Shown here piece after piece: positions 1-5,184 of a DNA stretch of 5,901 bases. Source of the DNA: Alkanindiges sp. (lineage in GTDB: Bacteria > Pseudomonadota > Gammaproteobacteria > Pseudomonadales > Moraxellaceae). The stretch is taken from the NCBI GenBank assembly GCA_030152125.1, contig JASLIR010000375.1, positions 1 through 5,901 of the forward strand, written 5' to 3'. The position numbers were made by a program, and so were the translations under genes. The notes beneath the pieces are model-generated. The model did not search any database, was not told where the DNA came from, and worked only from the letters and a program-made list of their open reading frames with translations. Every line of letters begins with the position of its first letter. Position 1 is the first letter of the stretch.

Positions 1-24
1 TCCAGCATTGCCATGGAAAGGCCA

Positions 25-44
25 CGCCCAGTCTAAGACTGGCG
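25..44. repeat. Inverted repeat just past the end of the N-acetyltransferase gene
   Basis: The core CCAGTCTAAGACTGG (28-42) is a perfect inverted repeat about one central base. With one bulged C, the arms extend to CGCC(C)AGTCT and AGACTGGCG. It lies 12 bp downstream of the stop codon of the minus-strand acetyltransferase gene, where a terminator would be expected. On the minus strand it is followed by GC-containing sequence and only a short T-run, so it is not a canonical intrinsic terminator. It may be a weak terminator, an mRNA-end stabiliser or a protein-binding palindrome. Confidence 0.35.
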
Positions 45-55
45 GAAACCCAGCC

Positions 56-934
56 TTAGGTTTGCTGCGGTGTATCTAACACGCGCTGATAAATGGCCTG
101 CAAATCCACATTCGCAGTATTAATGGTCAGTACCTGTTCAACAGTGTGCTTAAACTCGGTAAAGGATTGCAGTTGTTGTGTGCTGGAACCCTGCTTGCTG
201 TGGGTACGCAGGGTGGTGCCCAGCAGGGTGATGCGCTGATTATCCTTAATCCGTGCCAGCATCAGCTGCTGGGTAAACAGCGAGTTTGGCGAGGTGGAGG
301 TGTACCAGTTACTGGTGGCTGCATCTGCTGCTGCCACAGCGGTTTGCGGGTTCAGGGCGTATAAATGAATCCATTCACCCCGGATGTTGGCTTGTAGCAT
401 AACGCTCATGCCGGTAAGCGTATGTATATCCAGCCCGCTATCTGCAACTTTAATCAGCCGGAATGCTTCCAGTGGTGTTTGCTGGGCGGTATCGCCCACA
501 GCGAAGGAAATTACACCCGCTGGGGTCATGCCGCCAAAGCCGGGGTCAAACAGGTAATCCTGCCCATCCAGCGTGACCACGGTTACCAGGTGGCTCAGTG
601 GTGGGGTGACCAGATGCACTTTTTGGTAATACACCCTGCCCAGCAGGTTTCTGGCCTGATAGCCCAGTTCTGTTAGTACCGTACGGGTGAGGGAGCTGTG
701 CTCAATACAATAGCCTTCGCGCTGCTGGTCCAGCAGTTTATTGGCAATGTCATCCATATTGGCAGATACCGGCTGCCCAGCATAAGAGGACAGATTGCCA
801 AAGGGAAAAGTGGCCAGATGCAATGCCAGCAATTGTTTTAAGTGATGCAGGTCTGGTGTAAAAGAGCCACTAAAACCAATTTTATTCAGGTAGCGTTGAG
901 AAAAGCCAAGTGTCTGAGAAAAAGAGTCTGTCAT
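56..934 (-). CDS. Arylamine N-acetyltransferase (NAT family)
   Basis: Cytosolic enzyme that moves an acetyl group from acetyl-CoA to arylamines, arylhydrazines or related compounds through a cysteine thioester. At 292 residues it is close to the usual 270-290 of bacterial NATs. The Cys-His-Asp triad is visible in order and at normal spacing: C76 in REGYCIEHSSL (family form RGGYCFExN), H115 in SHLVTVV, and D130 in YLFDPGFGG. The N-terminal FPFGNLS near residue 43 corresponds to the conserved FPFENL motif. The second position of the cysteine motif is Glu rather than Gly, and Ile replaces Phe after the Cys, so it is a somewhat divergent member. The start at 934 has no obvious Shine-Dalgarno sequence, but no other Met occurs before residue 60 and the N-terminal helical region would be lost with a later start. 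It stands alone: the next gene upstream is 190 bp away. The physiological substrate cannot be told from sequence. Confidence 0.93.
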   Translation of the reverse strand: MTDSFSQTLGFSQRYLNKIGFSGSFTPDLHHLKQLLALHLATFPFGNLSSYAGQPVSANMDDIANKLLDQQREGYCIEHSSLTRTVLTELGYQARNLLGRVYYQKVHLVTPPLSHLVTVVTLDGQDYLFDPGFGGMTPAGVISFAVGDTAQQTPLEAFRLIKVADSGLDIHTLTGMSVMLQANIRGEWIHLYALNPQTAVAAADAATSNWYTSTSPNSLFTQQLMLARIKDNQRITLLGTTLRTHSKQGSSTQQLQSFTEFKHTVEQVLTINTANVDLQAIYQRVLDTPQQT

Positions 935-968
935 TGTATGTGTATATTGTATTTACCCATGGACATTG

Positions 969-998
969 AATATCACAGGATTTACATGCGGATGACAA
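969..998 (-). promoter_or_regulatory. Candidate promoter of the N-acetyltransferase gene
   Basis: Read on the minus strand, TTGTCA (993-998) matches the -35 consensus at five of six positions. After an 18-bp spacer comes GATATT (969-974), preceded by a TG as in extended -10 elements. Transcription would begin roughly 30 nt upstream of the ATG at 934. An alternative -10, TACAAT (946-951), lies nearer the start and would leave almost no leader. This is pattern matching only. Confidence 0.35.
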
Positions 999-1030
999 GG
1001 GGCTTATGGTTTCAGTGTACTAAATAATGA

Positions 1031-1080
1031 AGCCATCCTTTGAAAGATGCCTAACAAAAGGCTCCTGACAAAAGATGGCT
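1031..1080 (-). terminator. Long nested stem-loop downstream of the DUF2171 gene, possible terminator
   Basis: Twelve-base arms at 1031-1042 (AGCCATCCTTTG) and 1069-1080 (CAAAAGATGGCT) are complementary at 11 positions. The odd position is a U-G wobble in a minus-strand transcript but an A-C mismatch in a plus-strand one, which favours function in minus-strand RNA. Inside lies a second hairpin, GCCT/AGGC (1049-1052 with 1059-1062). It sits 44 bp after the DUF2171 stop codon and is followed on the minus strand by the moderately T-rich TTCATTATTT. It could be an imperfect intrinsic terminator, a stabilising 3' structure, or a copy of a short palindromic repeat element. Confidence 0.45.
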
Positions 1081-1124
1081 AGGGTTTATAAGGGCATTTG
1101 CTACCCGGTTACATGGTTTGCCCG

Positions 1125-1370
1125 CTAAATAGTTTGCCAAAGGCGTTTGGCATCTGCGGCAGACTTGTTTAGTACCACTTTACCATTGCGAATGGAGTCG
1201 ATCCATTCCAGCGGAATAAGGTGGTGCATGTTGTCGGCTTCCGCATCGTGCCGTTCCAGCTTTAACTGATCTGAACCTTCCAGATGGTCAACTTTACCAA
1301 CGTGTTGTAAATCAGATCCTACGACTTCGGCATGTGGCCTAAGTTCGTTGATATCAATTTGCCTGGCCAT
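1125..1370 (-). CDS. DUF2171 domain protein (small PRC-barrel-like protein)
   Basis: An 81-residue protein made almost entirely of one DUF2171-type domain. Visible hallmarks are an N-terminal polar segment, then AEVVGSDLQHVGKVDHLEG (about residues 14-32), a central LKLERHDAEADNMHHLIPLEWIDSI stretch (about 37-61) and a C-terminal VVLNKSAADAKRLW (65-78). The VGSDGxxVGxVD motif and the later HHxIPLxWV motif are typical of the family, which is predicted to fold as a small beta-barrel like PRC-barrel proteins. No enzymatic residues or signal peptide are evident, so it should be cytosolic. Family members are common in Proteobacteria and have no settled function. The start is fixed by a perfect AGGAGG eight bases upstream of the ATG, suggesting strong translation. 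It is separated by about 190-220 bp from both neighbours and probably has its own promoter. Confidence 0.85.
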   Translation of the reverse strand: MARQIDINELRPHAEVVGSDLQHVGKVDHLEGSDQLKLERHDAEADNMHHLIPLEWIDSIRNGKVVLNKSAADAKRLWQTI

Positions 1371-1378
1371 GGTTAAAT

Positions 1379-1384
1379 CCTCCT
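1379..1384 (-). promoter_or_regulatory. Consensus Shine-Dalgarno of the DUF2171 gene
   Basis: On the minus strand this reads AGGAGG, ending eight bases before the ATG at 1370. It is the strongest ribosome binding site in the window and decides the start codon. It contrasts with the acetyltransferase gene, which has none. Confidence 0.85.
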
Positions 1385-1410
1385 CATCAGAATTTTAGGC
1401 TGCTGCATGA

Positions 1411-1437
1411 TTTGGGCTGTTTAATCAAACGTCCAAA
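1411..1437 (-). promoter_or_regulatory. Leader stem-loop upstream of the DUF2171 gene
   Basis: Two nested stems are visible: outer TTTGG/CCAAA (1411-1415 with 1433-1437) and inner GTTT/AAAC (1419-1422 with 1427-1430) around a four-base loop. If the candidate promoter at 1443-1472 is correct, this structure would form the very 5' end of the mRNA, about 40 nt before the start codon. It could stabilise the message or be an operator. The stems are short and AT-rich, so chance is a real alternative. Confidence 0.25.
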
Positions 1438-1442
1438 ACAGG

Positions 1443-1472
1443 ATTACAGAATTTATGGTAGCGTGCTGGCTA
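1443..1472 (-). promoter_or_regulatory. Candidate promoter of the DUF2171 gene
   Basis: On the minus strand TGTAAT (1443-1448) matches the -10 consensus at five of six positions. TAGCCA (1467-1472) matches the -35 at four of six with an 18-bp spacer. A second possible -10, GCTATACAGT, lies farther upstream around 1530-1540 and resembles the CTATAC core used by stationary-phase sigma factor. Neither is strong. Confidence 0.25.
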
Positions 1473-1586
1473 ATTTTTATGCGCTGTAGTTTTGGGTCTT
1501 TCCTGTTATGAAGTACGTCTACTGTATAGCGAGTTTATGCCTGGCAGCGTATCGGTGTAAATTTTGCAAAGTTCCCCTGATTTAAA

Positions 1587-2063
1587 TTATCGGCGGTTTG
1601 AGCGTGCTTCTTCTTCGGCAGCTTTTGTGCCCAGTGTCTGGTAGCCCCAGAACACCAGATTCAGGTTGCTGCCATCCACATCTACATGCTGGTTAAGTGC
1701 CTTATTCACCGCCATCACTTCGGCACTACGGTTAATAATTACCTGAAAGGTTTCGGCTCTAACTTTACTGCGATCAAAACCCGTGGTGGCCAGTTTAACT
1801 GCCATCTGGTAAATGGGCTCTTCTGCCAGCGGATGTTCAAACGCATACAGCTCTTCTTTAAGCTTATAATGCTGGCTAAAGTTCACTTTAGCCATTTTTT
1901 CAATCACCACGCGGCCAAAGGCAACCGGGAAAAACGCCACGCAGCGCTCCGCATCAGCCTGTGCAAAGCCTTCCTGCTGTAACTGGGCAACCAGGGCAAT
2001 ATCATCCAGATGCTGATATTCAACAAATAAATCCAGCAATTTCAGAATGTCTTTTTTGTTCAT
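1587..2063 (-). CDS. Conserved-looking hypothetical protein, 158 residues
   Basis: I do not recognise a named family with confidence. The protein is soluble, with no signal peptide or membrane segment, and appears mostly helical and acidic to neutral. Visible segments are an N-terminal helical region rich in Leu, Asp and Gln (1-36), RCVAFFPVAFGRVVIEKM (about 40-57), a HPLAEEPIYQMAVKLAT stretch (about 77-93), a middle INRSAEVMAVNKALN (about 110-124), and FWGYQTLGTKAAEEEA near the C-terminus. The alternation of conserved-type aromatic and acidic motifs and the clean reading frame argue for a real gene. The start ATG has AAGGA four bases upstream (2068-2072), a slightly short spacing. I have a weak impression that similar proteins occur in Acinetobacter and relatives, but cannot verify it. 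It is divergent from the phospholipase gene with a 219-bp shared upstream region, so a functional link is possible but unproven. Confidence 0.75.
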   Translation of the reverse strand: MNKKDILKLLDLFVEYQHLDDIALVAQLQQEGFAQADAERCVAFFPVAFGRVVIEKMAKVNFSQHYKLKEELYAFEHPLAEEPIYQMAVKLATTGFDRSKVRAETFQVIINRSAEVMAVNKALNQHVDVDGSNLNLVFWGYQTLGTKAAEEEARSNRR

Positions 2064-2078
2064 ACTATCCTTTTAAAC

Positions 2079-2103
2079 AACTGCTGATACATGGTTAGCA
2101 GTT
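2079..2103 (-). promoter_or_regulatory. Leader hairpin just upstream of the ribosome binding site of the 158-residue gene
   Basis: Perfect 7-base arms AACTGCT (2079-2085) and AGCAGTT (2097-2103) flank an 11-base loop. The hairpin ends six bases before the AAGGA ribosome binding site of the minus-strand gene that starts at 2063, so it would lie in that gene's leader. It might influence translation or mRNA stability, or be a dyad operator read as DNA. Confidence 0.35.
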
Positions 2104-2111
2104 TTACATTG

Positions 2112-2216
2112 TAAGCCTAAGCTCATGTTTATATTGTAAATGTAAATAATTGCACGAAAACTCATCAATATGAGATTTATGTAATATTGACTGTCACTCA
2201 AGCTTCATTAGGCTTA
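2112..2216. repeat. Separated inverted repeat TAAGCCTAA / TTAGGCTTA across the divergent intergenic region
   Basis: TAAGCCTAA (2112-2120) recurs as its exact reverse complement TTAGGCTTA (2208-2216), 96 bp apart. In each copy an AGCT lies close on the inner side (2120-2123 and 2201-2204). One arm is near the putative start region of the minus-strand gene and the other abuts the Pho-box-like sequence of the phospholipase gene. This could be a two-site operator allowing looping between divergent promoters. A 9-base match can also arise by chance in a region of this size. Confidence 0.3.
2191..2208 (+). promoter_or_regulatory. Candidate Pho box upstream of the phospholipase gene
   Basis: CTGTCACTCAAGCTTCAT has the layout of a PhoB box: two 7-base direct repeats 11 bp apart with a 4-base A-rich-type spacer. 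The first repeat, CTGTCAC, matches CTGTCAT at six of seven positions. The second, GCTTCAT, matches at four. Weaker repeats continue at the same 11-bp phase (CTTAAAT at 2213, CCGCAAC at 2224), so the array ends 10 bp before the -10 candidate at 2241, which is the usual geometry. PhoB control of plcHR in P. aeruginosa is established, so the site is plausible in context. Confidence 0.45.
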
Positions 2217-2240
2217 AATGGCGCCGCAACAGTCTTTTCC

Positions 2241-2246
2241 TAGAAT
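2241..2246 (+). promoter_or_regulatory. Candidate -10 element of the phospholipase promoter
   Basis: TAGAAT matches TATAAT at five of six positions and would give an untranslated leader of about 30 nt before the GTG at 2283. There is no good -35 hexamer 16-18 bp upstream, as is typical of activator-dependent promoters such as PhoB-controlled ones. Confidence 0.4.
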
Positions 2247-2282
2247 GCTCACCATCTTTGATAAGCTGTTCCGAGGCATACC

Positions 2283-4460
2283 GTGTCAGATAACAACTAT
2301 GATCGCCGCAAGTTTATAGGAAATAGCGCGCAGTTGGCAGCATTGCTTGGTGCAGCCGGACTGTTTCCTGAGACCATGCGCCGTGCGCTGGCGGTAGAGC
2401 CGAATGTTGTCACGGGTACCATTCAGGATGTGGAGCATGTGGTAATCCTGATGCAGGAAAACCGTTCTTTTGACCATTATTTTGGTGGCCTGAATGGTGT
2501 ACGCGGCTTTAATGACCCACGTGTACTCAAGCGTCAGGATGGCAAGCCGGTCTGGTATCAATATTATAACAACAACAATTATTCCCCATATCACTGGGAT
2601 ACCAAAGTGACCTACGCACAGTGGGAGGCCTCGCAGTACCACGACTGGTCGCCTTTCCATGCAGTATGGAATGAGGGCCGCAATGATAAGTGGATGGAAA
2701 TCCAGTATCCATCGGCCATGGGTTATTTTAAGCGGGCAGATATCCCTTATTACCATGCACTGGCGGACTCCTTCACCATTTGCGAGGCTTACCACCAGTC
2801 CATGATGGGGCCAACCAACCCGAACCGCCTGTACCATATGACTGGCCGTGCAGCGCCTACAGGTGATGGTAGCGGGGTGAATATTTCCAATACCATGGGC
2901 GATGGTACTATTGGTGCCAGTGGTACCCTGGACTGGACAACCTATCCCGAACGCCTAAGTGCGGCAGGGGTAAACTGGCGTATTTATCAGGAAGGTGGCT
3001 ATAAGTCTTCTTCCCTATGGTCGCTGTATGTCAACCCCTTTACCAAGTACGACATACAGGAAAAAAATAACTATGACTGTAATGCACTGGCCTGGTTCAA
3101 AAACTTTAAGAATGCCAGCACCAGCTCCGATTTATATAAGCGTTCCATGCTGGCACGTGGGGTAGACCAGTTACGTCAGGATGTGCAAAGCAATACGCTG
3201 CCACAGGTGTCGTGGATTGTAGCGCCTTACTGCTATTCCGAGCATCCGTGGTGGGGGCCATCCTTTGGTGAGTATTACGTTTGCAAGATTCTGGAAGCAC
3301 TGACCAGTAATCCGGCGGTGTGGGCCAAAACCGTATTTATCATCAATTATGATGAAGGTGACGGCTTTTATGACCATGTTTCTGCAGCAGTTCCACCATG
3401 GAAGGCAGGCACCGGCATTTCTACTGTCAGCACGGCTGGTGAAATTGAATCCAGCAGCCAGTTGCCAATCGGCCTGGGCCACCGGGTGCCTTTACTGGCT
3501 ATTTCCCCATGGTCCAAAGGTGGCAAGGTCAGTGCGGAAGTGTTTGACCATACCTCGGTACTGCGTTTTCTGGAGCGCCGTTTTGGTGTGGTGGAAAGCA
3601 ATATTTCGCTATGGCGCCGTGCCGTGTGTGGTGACTTAACTTCCTTATTTGATTTTAAAGGGCAAACTGACAGCACGGTCAGTAGCAACCTGACCAATAT
3701 TCCGCAGGCCAACACCCGTATGCTGGATGCCTACAACAACCAGTATTATTATAAAAAGCCGGATTACTGGTCTTATCCGCCAAGTGGCTTGCCCAAGCAG
3801 GAAGTCGGCCAGCGTACTGCATTGGCTGTACCGTATAAACTGTATGCCGACCTGATTGTAAACAAGACTACCCACAAGTTAACGCTGAAGCTGACCAATG
3901 AAGGCTGTGTACTGGATAGCAATCCGCAAGGCAAGTCGGCAGCGGTATTCCAGATGCACCCTGCCAATGGCACAACCCCGCGCTACTACACCGTGACCAG
4001 TTATCTGGTAACGCAGGCCAATGCTACCAGCCTGGGTAAAACCGTGAGCGATGATGTGTCCTACCTGATTGACAGTAGTGGTAACTATAGTTTTCAGGTG
4101 CGTGGGCCAAACGGTTTTTACCGCGAGTTCCGTGGCAGCATCAATAGTCAGTCTGCCGAGCCGGAAATCACGGTTTCCTACAAGGCCAATGGCAATATTG
4201 AACTGCTGTACAAGAATACTGCCAGTACTGTGTGTACCATTACGGTACAGGCCAACCAGAACTATGGCAGCACCGTAACCCGCCAGTTTAGTATTCAGCC
4301 AAACCAGAGCATTGGGGATTTATGGAATCTGGTTTCCAACCAGGGCTGGTACGATTTTACTATTATGAACGGCAGTTACTTTTTGCAGCGTTATGCCGGG
4401 CATGTGGAAAATGGCCTGCAGGGCAAAACTGATCCTTTGCTGAATGTTCCTTTTACCTGA
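2283..4460 (+). CDS. plc: Tat-exported phosphocholine-specific phospholipase C (PlcH/PlcN type)
   Basis: Secreted enzyme of the acid phosphatase/phosphoesterase superfamily that hydrolyses phosphatidylcholine, and in PlcH also sphingomyelin, releasing phosphocholine. The start is GTG, preceded by GAGG at 2273-2276; an in-frame stop at 2262 rules out a longer form. Residues 1-37 form a twin-arginine signal (DRRKFIG, R8-R9, then an Ala/Leu core, likely cut after ALA37). The phosphoesterase domain (about 48-450) carries MQENRSFDHYFG (E59, N60), GPTNPNR with T178 as the probable nucleophile at the same number as Thr178 of P. aeruginosa PlcH, NYDEGDGFYDH (D357, E358), GHRVP (400-404) and VFDHTSVLRFLERRFG (H423). 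Two C-terminal beta domains of the DUF756 type follow (about 512-615 and 625-712). At 725 residues it is full length. Similarity to PlcH as I remember it runs end to end. The accessory gene 76 bp downstream favours a PlcH-like, hemolytic role over PlcN, but sequence alone does not settle substrate range. Confidence 0.95.
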   Translation: MSDNNYDRRKFIGNSAQLAALLGAAGLFPETMRRALAVEPNVVTGTIQDVEHVVILMQENRSFDHYFGGLNGVRGFNDPRVLKRQDGKPVWYQYYNNNNYSPYHWDTKVTYAQWEASQYHDWSPFHAVWNEGRNDKWMEIQYPSAMGYFKRADIPYYHALADSFTICEAYHQSMMGPTNPNRLYHMTGRAAPTGDGSGVNISNTMGDGTIGASGTLDWTTYPERLSAAGVNWRIYQEGGYKSSSLWSLYVNPFTKYDIQEKNNYDCNALAWFKNFKNASTSSDLYKRSMLARGVDQLRQDVQSNTLPQVSWIVAPYCYSEHPWWGPSFGEYYVCKILEALTSNPAVWAKTVFIINYDEGDGFYDHVSAAVPPWKAGTGISTVSTAGEIESSSQLPIGLGHRVPLLAISPWSKGGKVSAEVFDHTSVLRFLERRFGVVESNISLWRRAVCGDLTSLFDFKGQTDSTVSSNLTNIPQANTRMLDAYNNQYYYKKPDYWSYPPSGLPKQEVGQRTALAVPYKLYADLIVNKTTHKLTLKLTNEGCVLDSNPQGKSAAVFQMHPANGTTPRYYTVTSYLVTQANATSLGKTVSDDVSYLIDSSGNYSFQVRGPNGFYREFRGSINSQSAEPEITVSYKANGNIELLYKNTASTVCTITVQANQNYGSTVTRQFSIQPNQSIGDLWNLVSNQGWYDFTIMNGSYFLQRYAGHVENGLQGKTDPLLNVPFT

Positions 4461-4462
4461 TG

Positions 4463-4479
4463 CAACCGGATGCAGGTTG
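4463..4479 (+). other. Short hairpin between the phospholipase and accessory genes
   Basis: CAACC (4463-4467) and GGTTG (4475-4479) can pair around a seven-base loop immediately after the phospholipase stop codon. There is no T-run after it, so it should not terminate fully. It may slow 3' exonucleases and so differentially stabilise the upstream message, but five pairs is weak evidence. Confidence 0.2.
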
Positions 4480-4536
4480 TTGGCGGGTGTGGATAAAGAT
4501 GCTGTGCCGGATTAACGCAGGGGAGAGTGCGACACG

Positions 4537-5166
4537 ATGAAGCCTGCAAGAACATGGGGTATCGCCGCAGCTGTCTTTGTACTGCTGCTGGCTGGGTTGC
4601 TTTACCTGCTGGCCCCAATGGTAGGGAGTACTGCCAAGGAAAAACCTTTAGCTTCAGCACACCCGGCAGCAGCATCACCAGCTACACCGGCCCGCGAGAA
4701 TACCGTCATGAAAGTTCAGAACACTTCCACTACAGCGCTGTCGGATGAAATTCAGCAGCTAAGCCAGCAGATTGACAGCCTGCCTGCAGAAGAAAGGCAG
4801 CAGGCCGCCACGCAACTGGTAGCGCGTTTAAAGCAGTCGGTACAAGCTGGTGCGGGAGTGCGTGAAACCTTTCAGCAGATTGAGCAACTGACCCCGTATA
4901 TGGAGACTGATGCCAACCGGCTGGAAGCATTAAACTTTTCCATCTGGCAGGAGCTACGCCAGCTAAATGCAGCGAATGAACGACCGCCAACTGCACAGGA
5001 ACAGCAGCAGTTGCAGGCCTATACCTTGGCCGCGGATAAAATTGTCCGCGAAGTCAGTACTACAACGCCTGACCGCGCGGAGCAGCACCGTATGATTGAT
5101 GCCAGATTACTGGAATTACGCCAGCAGATTTTTGGTGAAGATAATCCCAGGGTGCTACAGCGTTAA
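4537..5166 (+). CDS. plcR: PlcR-like accessory protein for phospholipase C secretion
   Basis: In P. aeruginosa the plcR products are putative calcium-binding periplasmic or membrane proteins required for efficient release of the hemolytic phospholipase C. This gene lies directly downstream of plc on the same strand and has a similar size (209 residues here; about 207 remembered for PlcR1). Visible architecture: cytosolic MKPART, one hydrophobic segment (about residues 8-30, signal anchor or signal peptide), an Ala/Pro-rich linker (about 38-53), then a helical, Gln/Glu-rich domain to the end, with no cysteine. This anchor-linker-helical layout also recalls lipase-specific foldases. AGGGGAG at 4519-4525 precedes the ATG with a longish spacing of about 11. 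An in-frame ATG at 4708 (M58) would give a 152-residue form without the anchor, matching the PlcR2 arrangement. The function is inferred from context, size and layout; no catalytic motif is seen. The stop codon lies in a tandem duplication. Confidence 0.8.
   Translation: MKPARTWGIAAAVFVLLLAGLLYLLAPMVGSTAKEKPLASAHPAAASPATPARENTVMKVQNTSTTALSDEIQQLSQQIDSLPAEERQQAATQLVARLKQSVQAGAGVRETFQQIEQLTPYMETDANRLEALNFSIWQELRQLNAANERPPTAQEQQQLQAYTLAADKIVREVSTTTPDRAEQHRMIDARLLELRQQIFGEDNPRVLQR
4708..5166 (+). other. Possible internal translation start giving a short, anchor-less PlcR2-like form
   Basis: The ATG at 4708 begins MKVQNTSTT and encodes the final 152 residues of the accessory protein without its hydrophobic N-terminus. 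P. aeruginosa plcR is described as in-phase overlapping genes plcR1 and plcR2, the latter about 151 residues as I recall. The only Shine-Dalgarno-like sequence is a weak GAGA at 4696-4699, about nine bases upstream, so use of this start here is inference by analogy. Confidence 0.4.
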
Positions 5167-5184
5167 CAAGTGCTACAGCGTTAA
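5152..5184. repeat. Tandem duplication (15 bp identical, 18-bp period) covering the convergent stop codons
   Basis: GTGCTACAGCGTTAA occurs at 5152-5166 and again, identically, at 5170-5184, separated by CAA. The first copy encodes the Val-Leu-Gln-Arg-stop end of the accessory protein. The second contains the stop codon of the convergent exonuclease gene (5181-5183, read on the minus strand). The 18-bp period is a multiple of three, so the second copy also holds an in-frame backup stop for the accessory gene at 5182-5184. Confidence 0.95.

Noticed and set aside
146..676. Plus-strand open frames across the N-acetyltransferase gene
   Set aside because: The opposite strand encodes a complete NAT with the Cys-His-Asp triad. 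These frames are Cys/Gly-rich shadows.
1686..1982. 98-codon plus-strand frame over the 158-residue gene
   Set aside because: Its translation is an unstructured mix of His, Phe and Lys with no ribosome binding site. The minus-strand frame has better start signals and protein-like composition.
2563..2579. Asn-rich stretch (ATAACAACAACAATT) in the phospholipase, considered as a repeat expansion
   Set aside because: Only four or five consecutive Asn codons in a surface-loop position. The reading frame is intact and the flanking sequence matches the family.
2286..2837. 183-codon open frame on the minus strand inside the phospholipase gene
   Set aside because: It lies entirely antisense to a gene whose domains and catalytic motifs are clear. 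Its translation has no recognisable motifs and looks like a codon-bias shadow.
2956..2964. AAGTGCGGC, one base from the Pasteurellaceae DNA uptake core AAGTGCGGT
   Set aside because: I noticed only this imperfect copy, inside coding sequence. I also looked for the Neisseria uptake core GCCGTCTGAA by eye and did not find it. It gives no support for an uptake-sequence system.
3171..3715. Overlapping antisense and alternate-frame open stretches of about 100 codons
   Set aside because: They fall within the phosphoesterase domain coding sequence, have no ribosome binding sites or family motifs, and are explained by the real frame.
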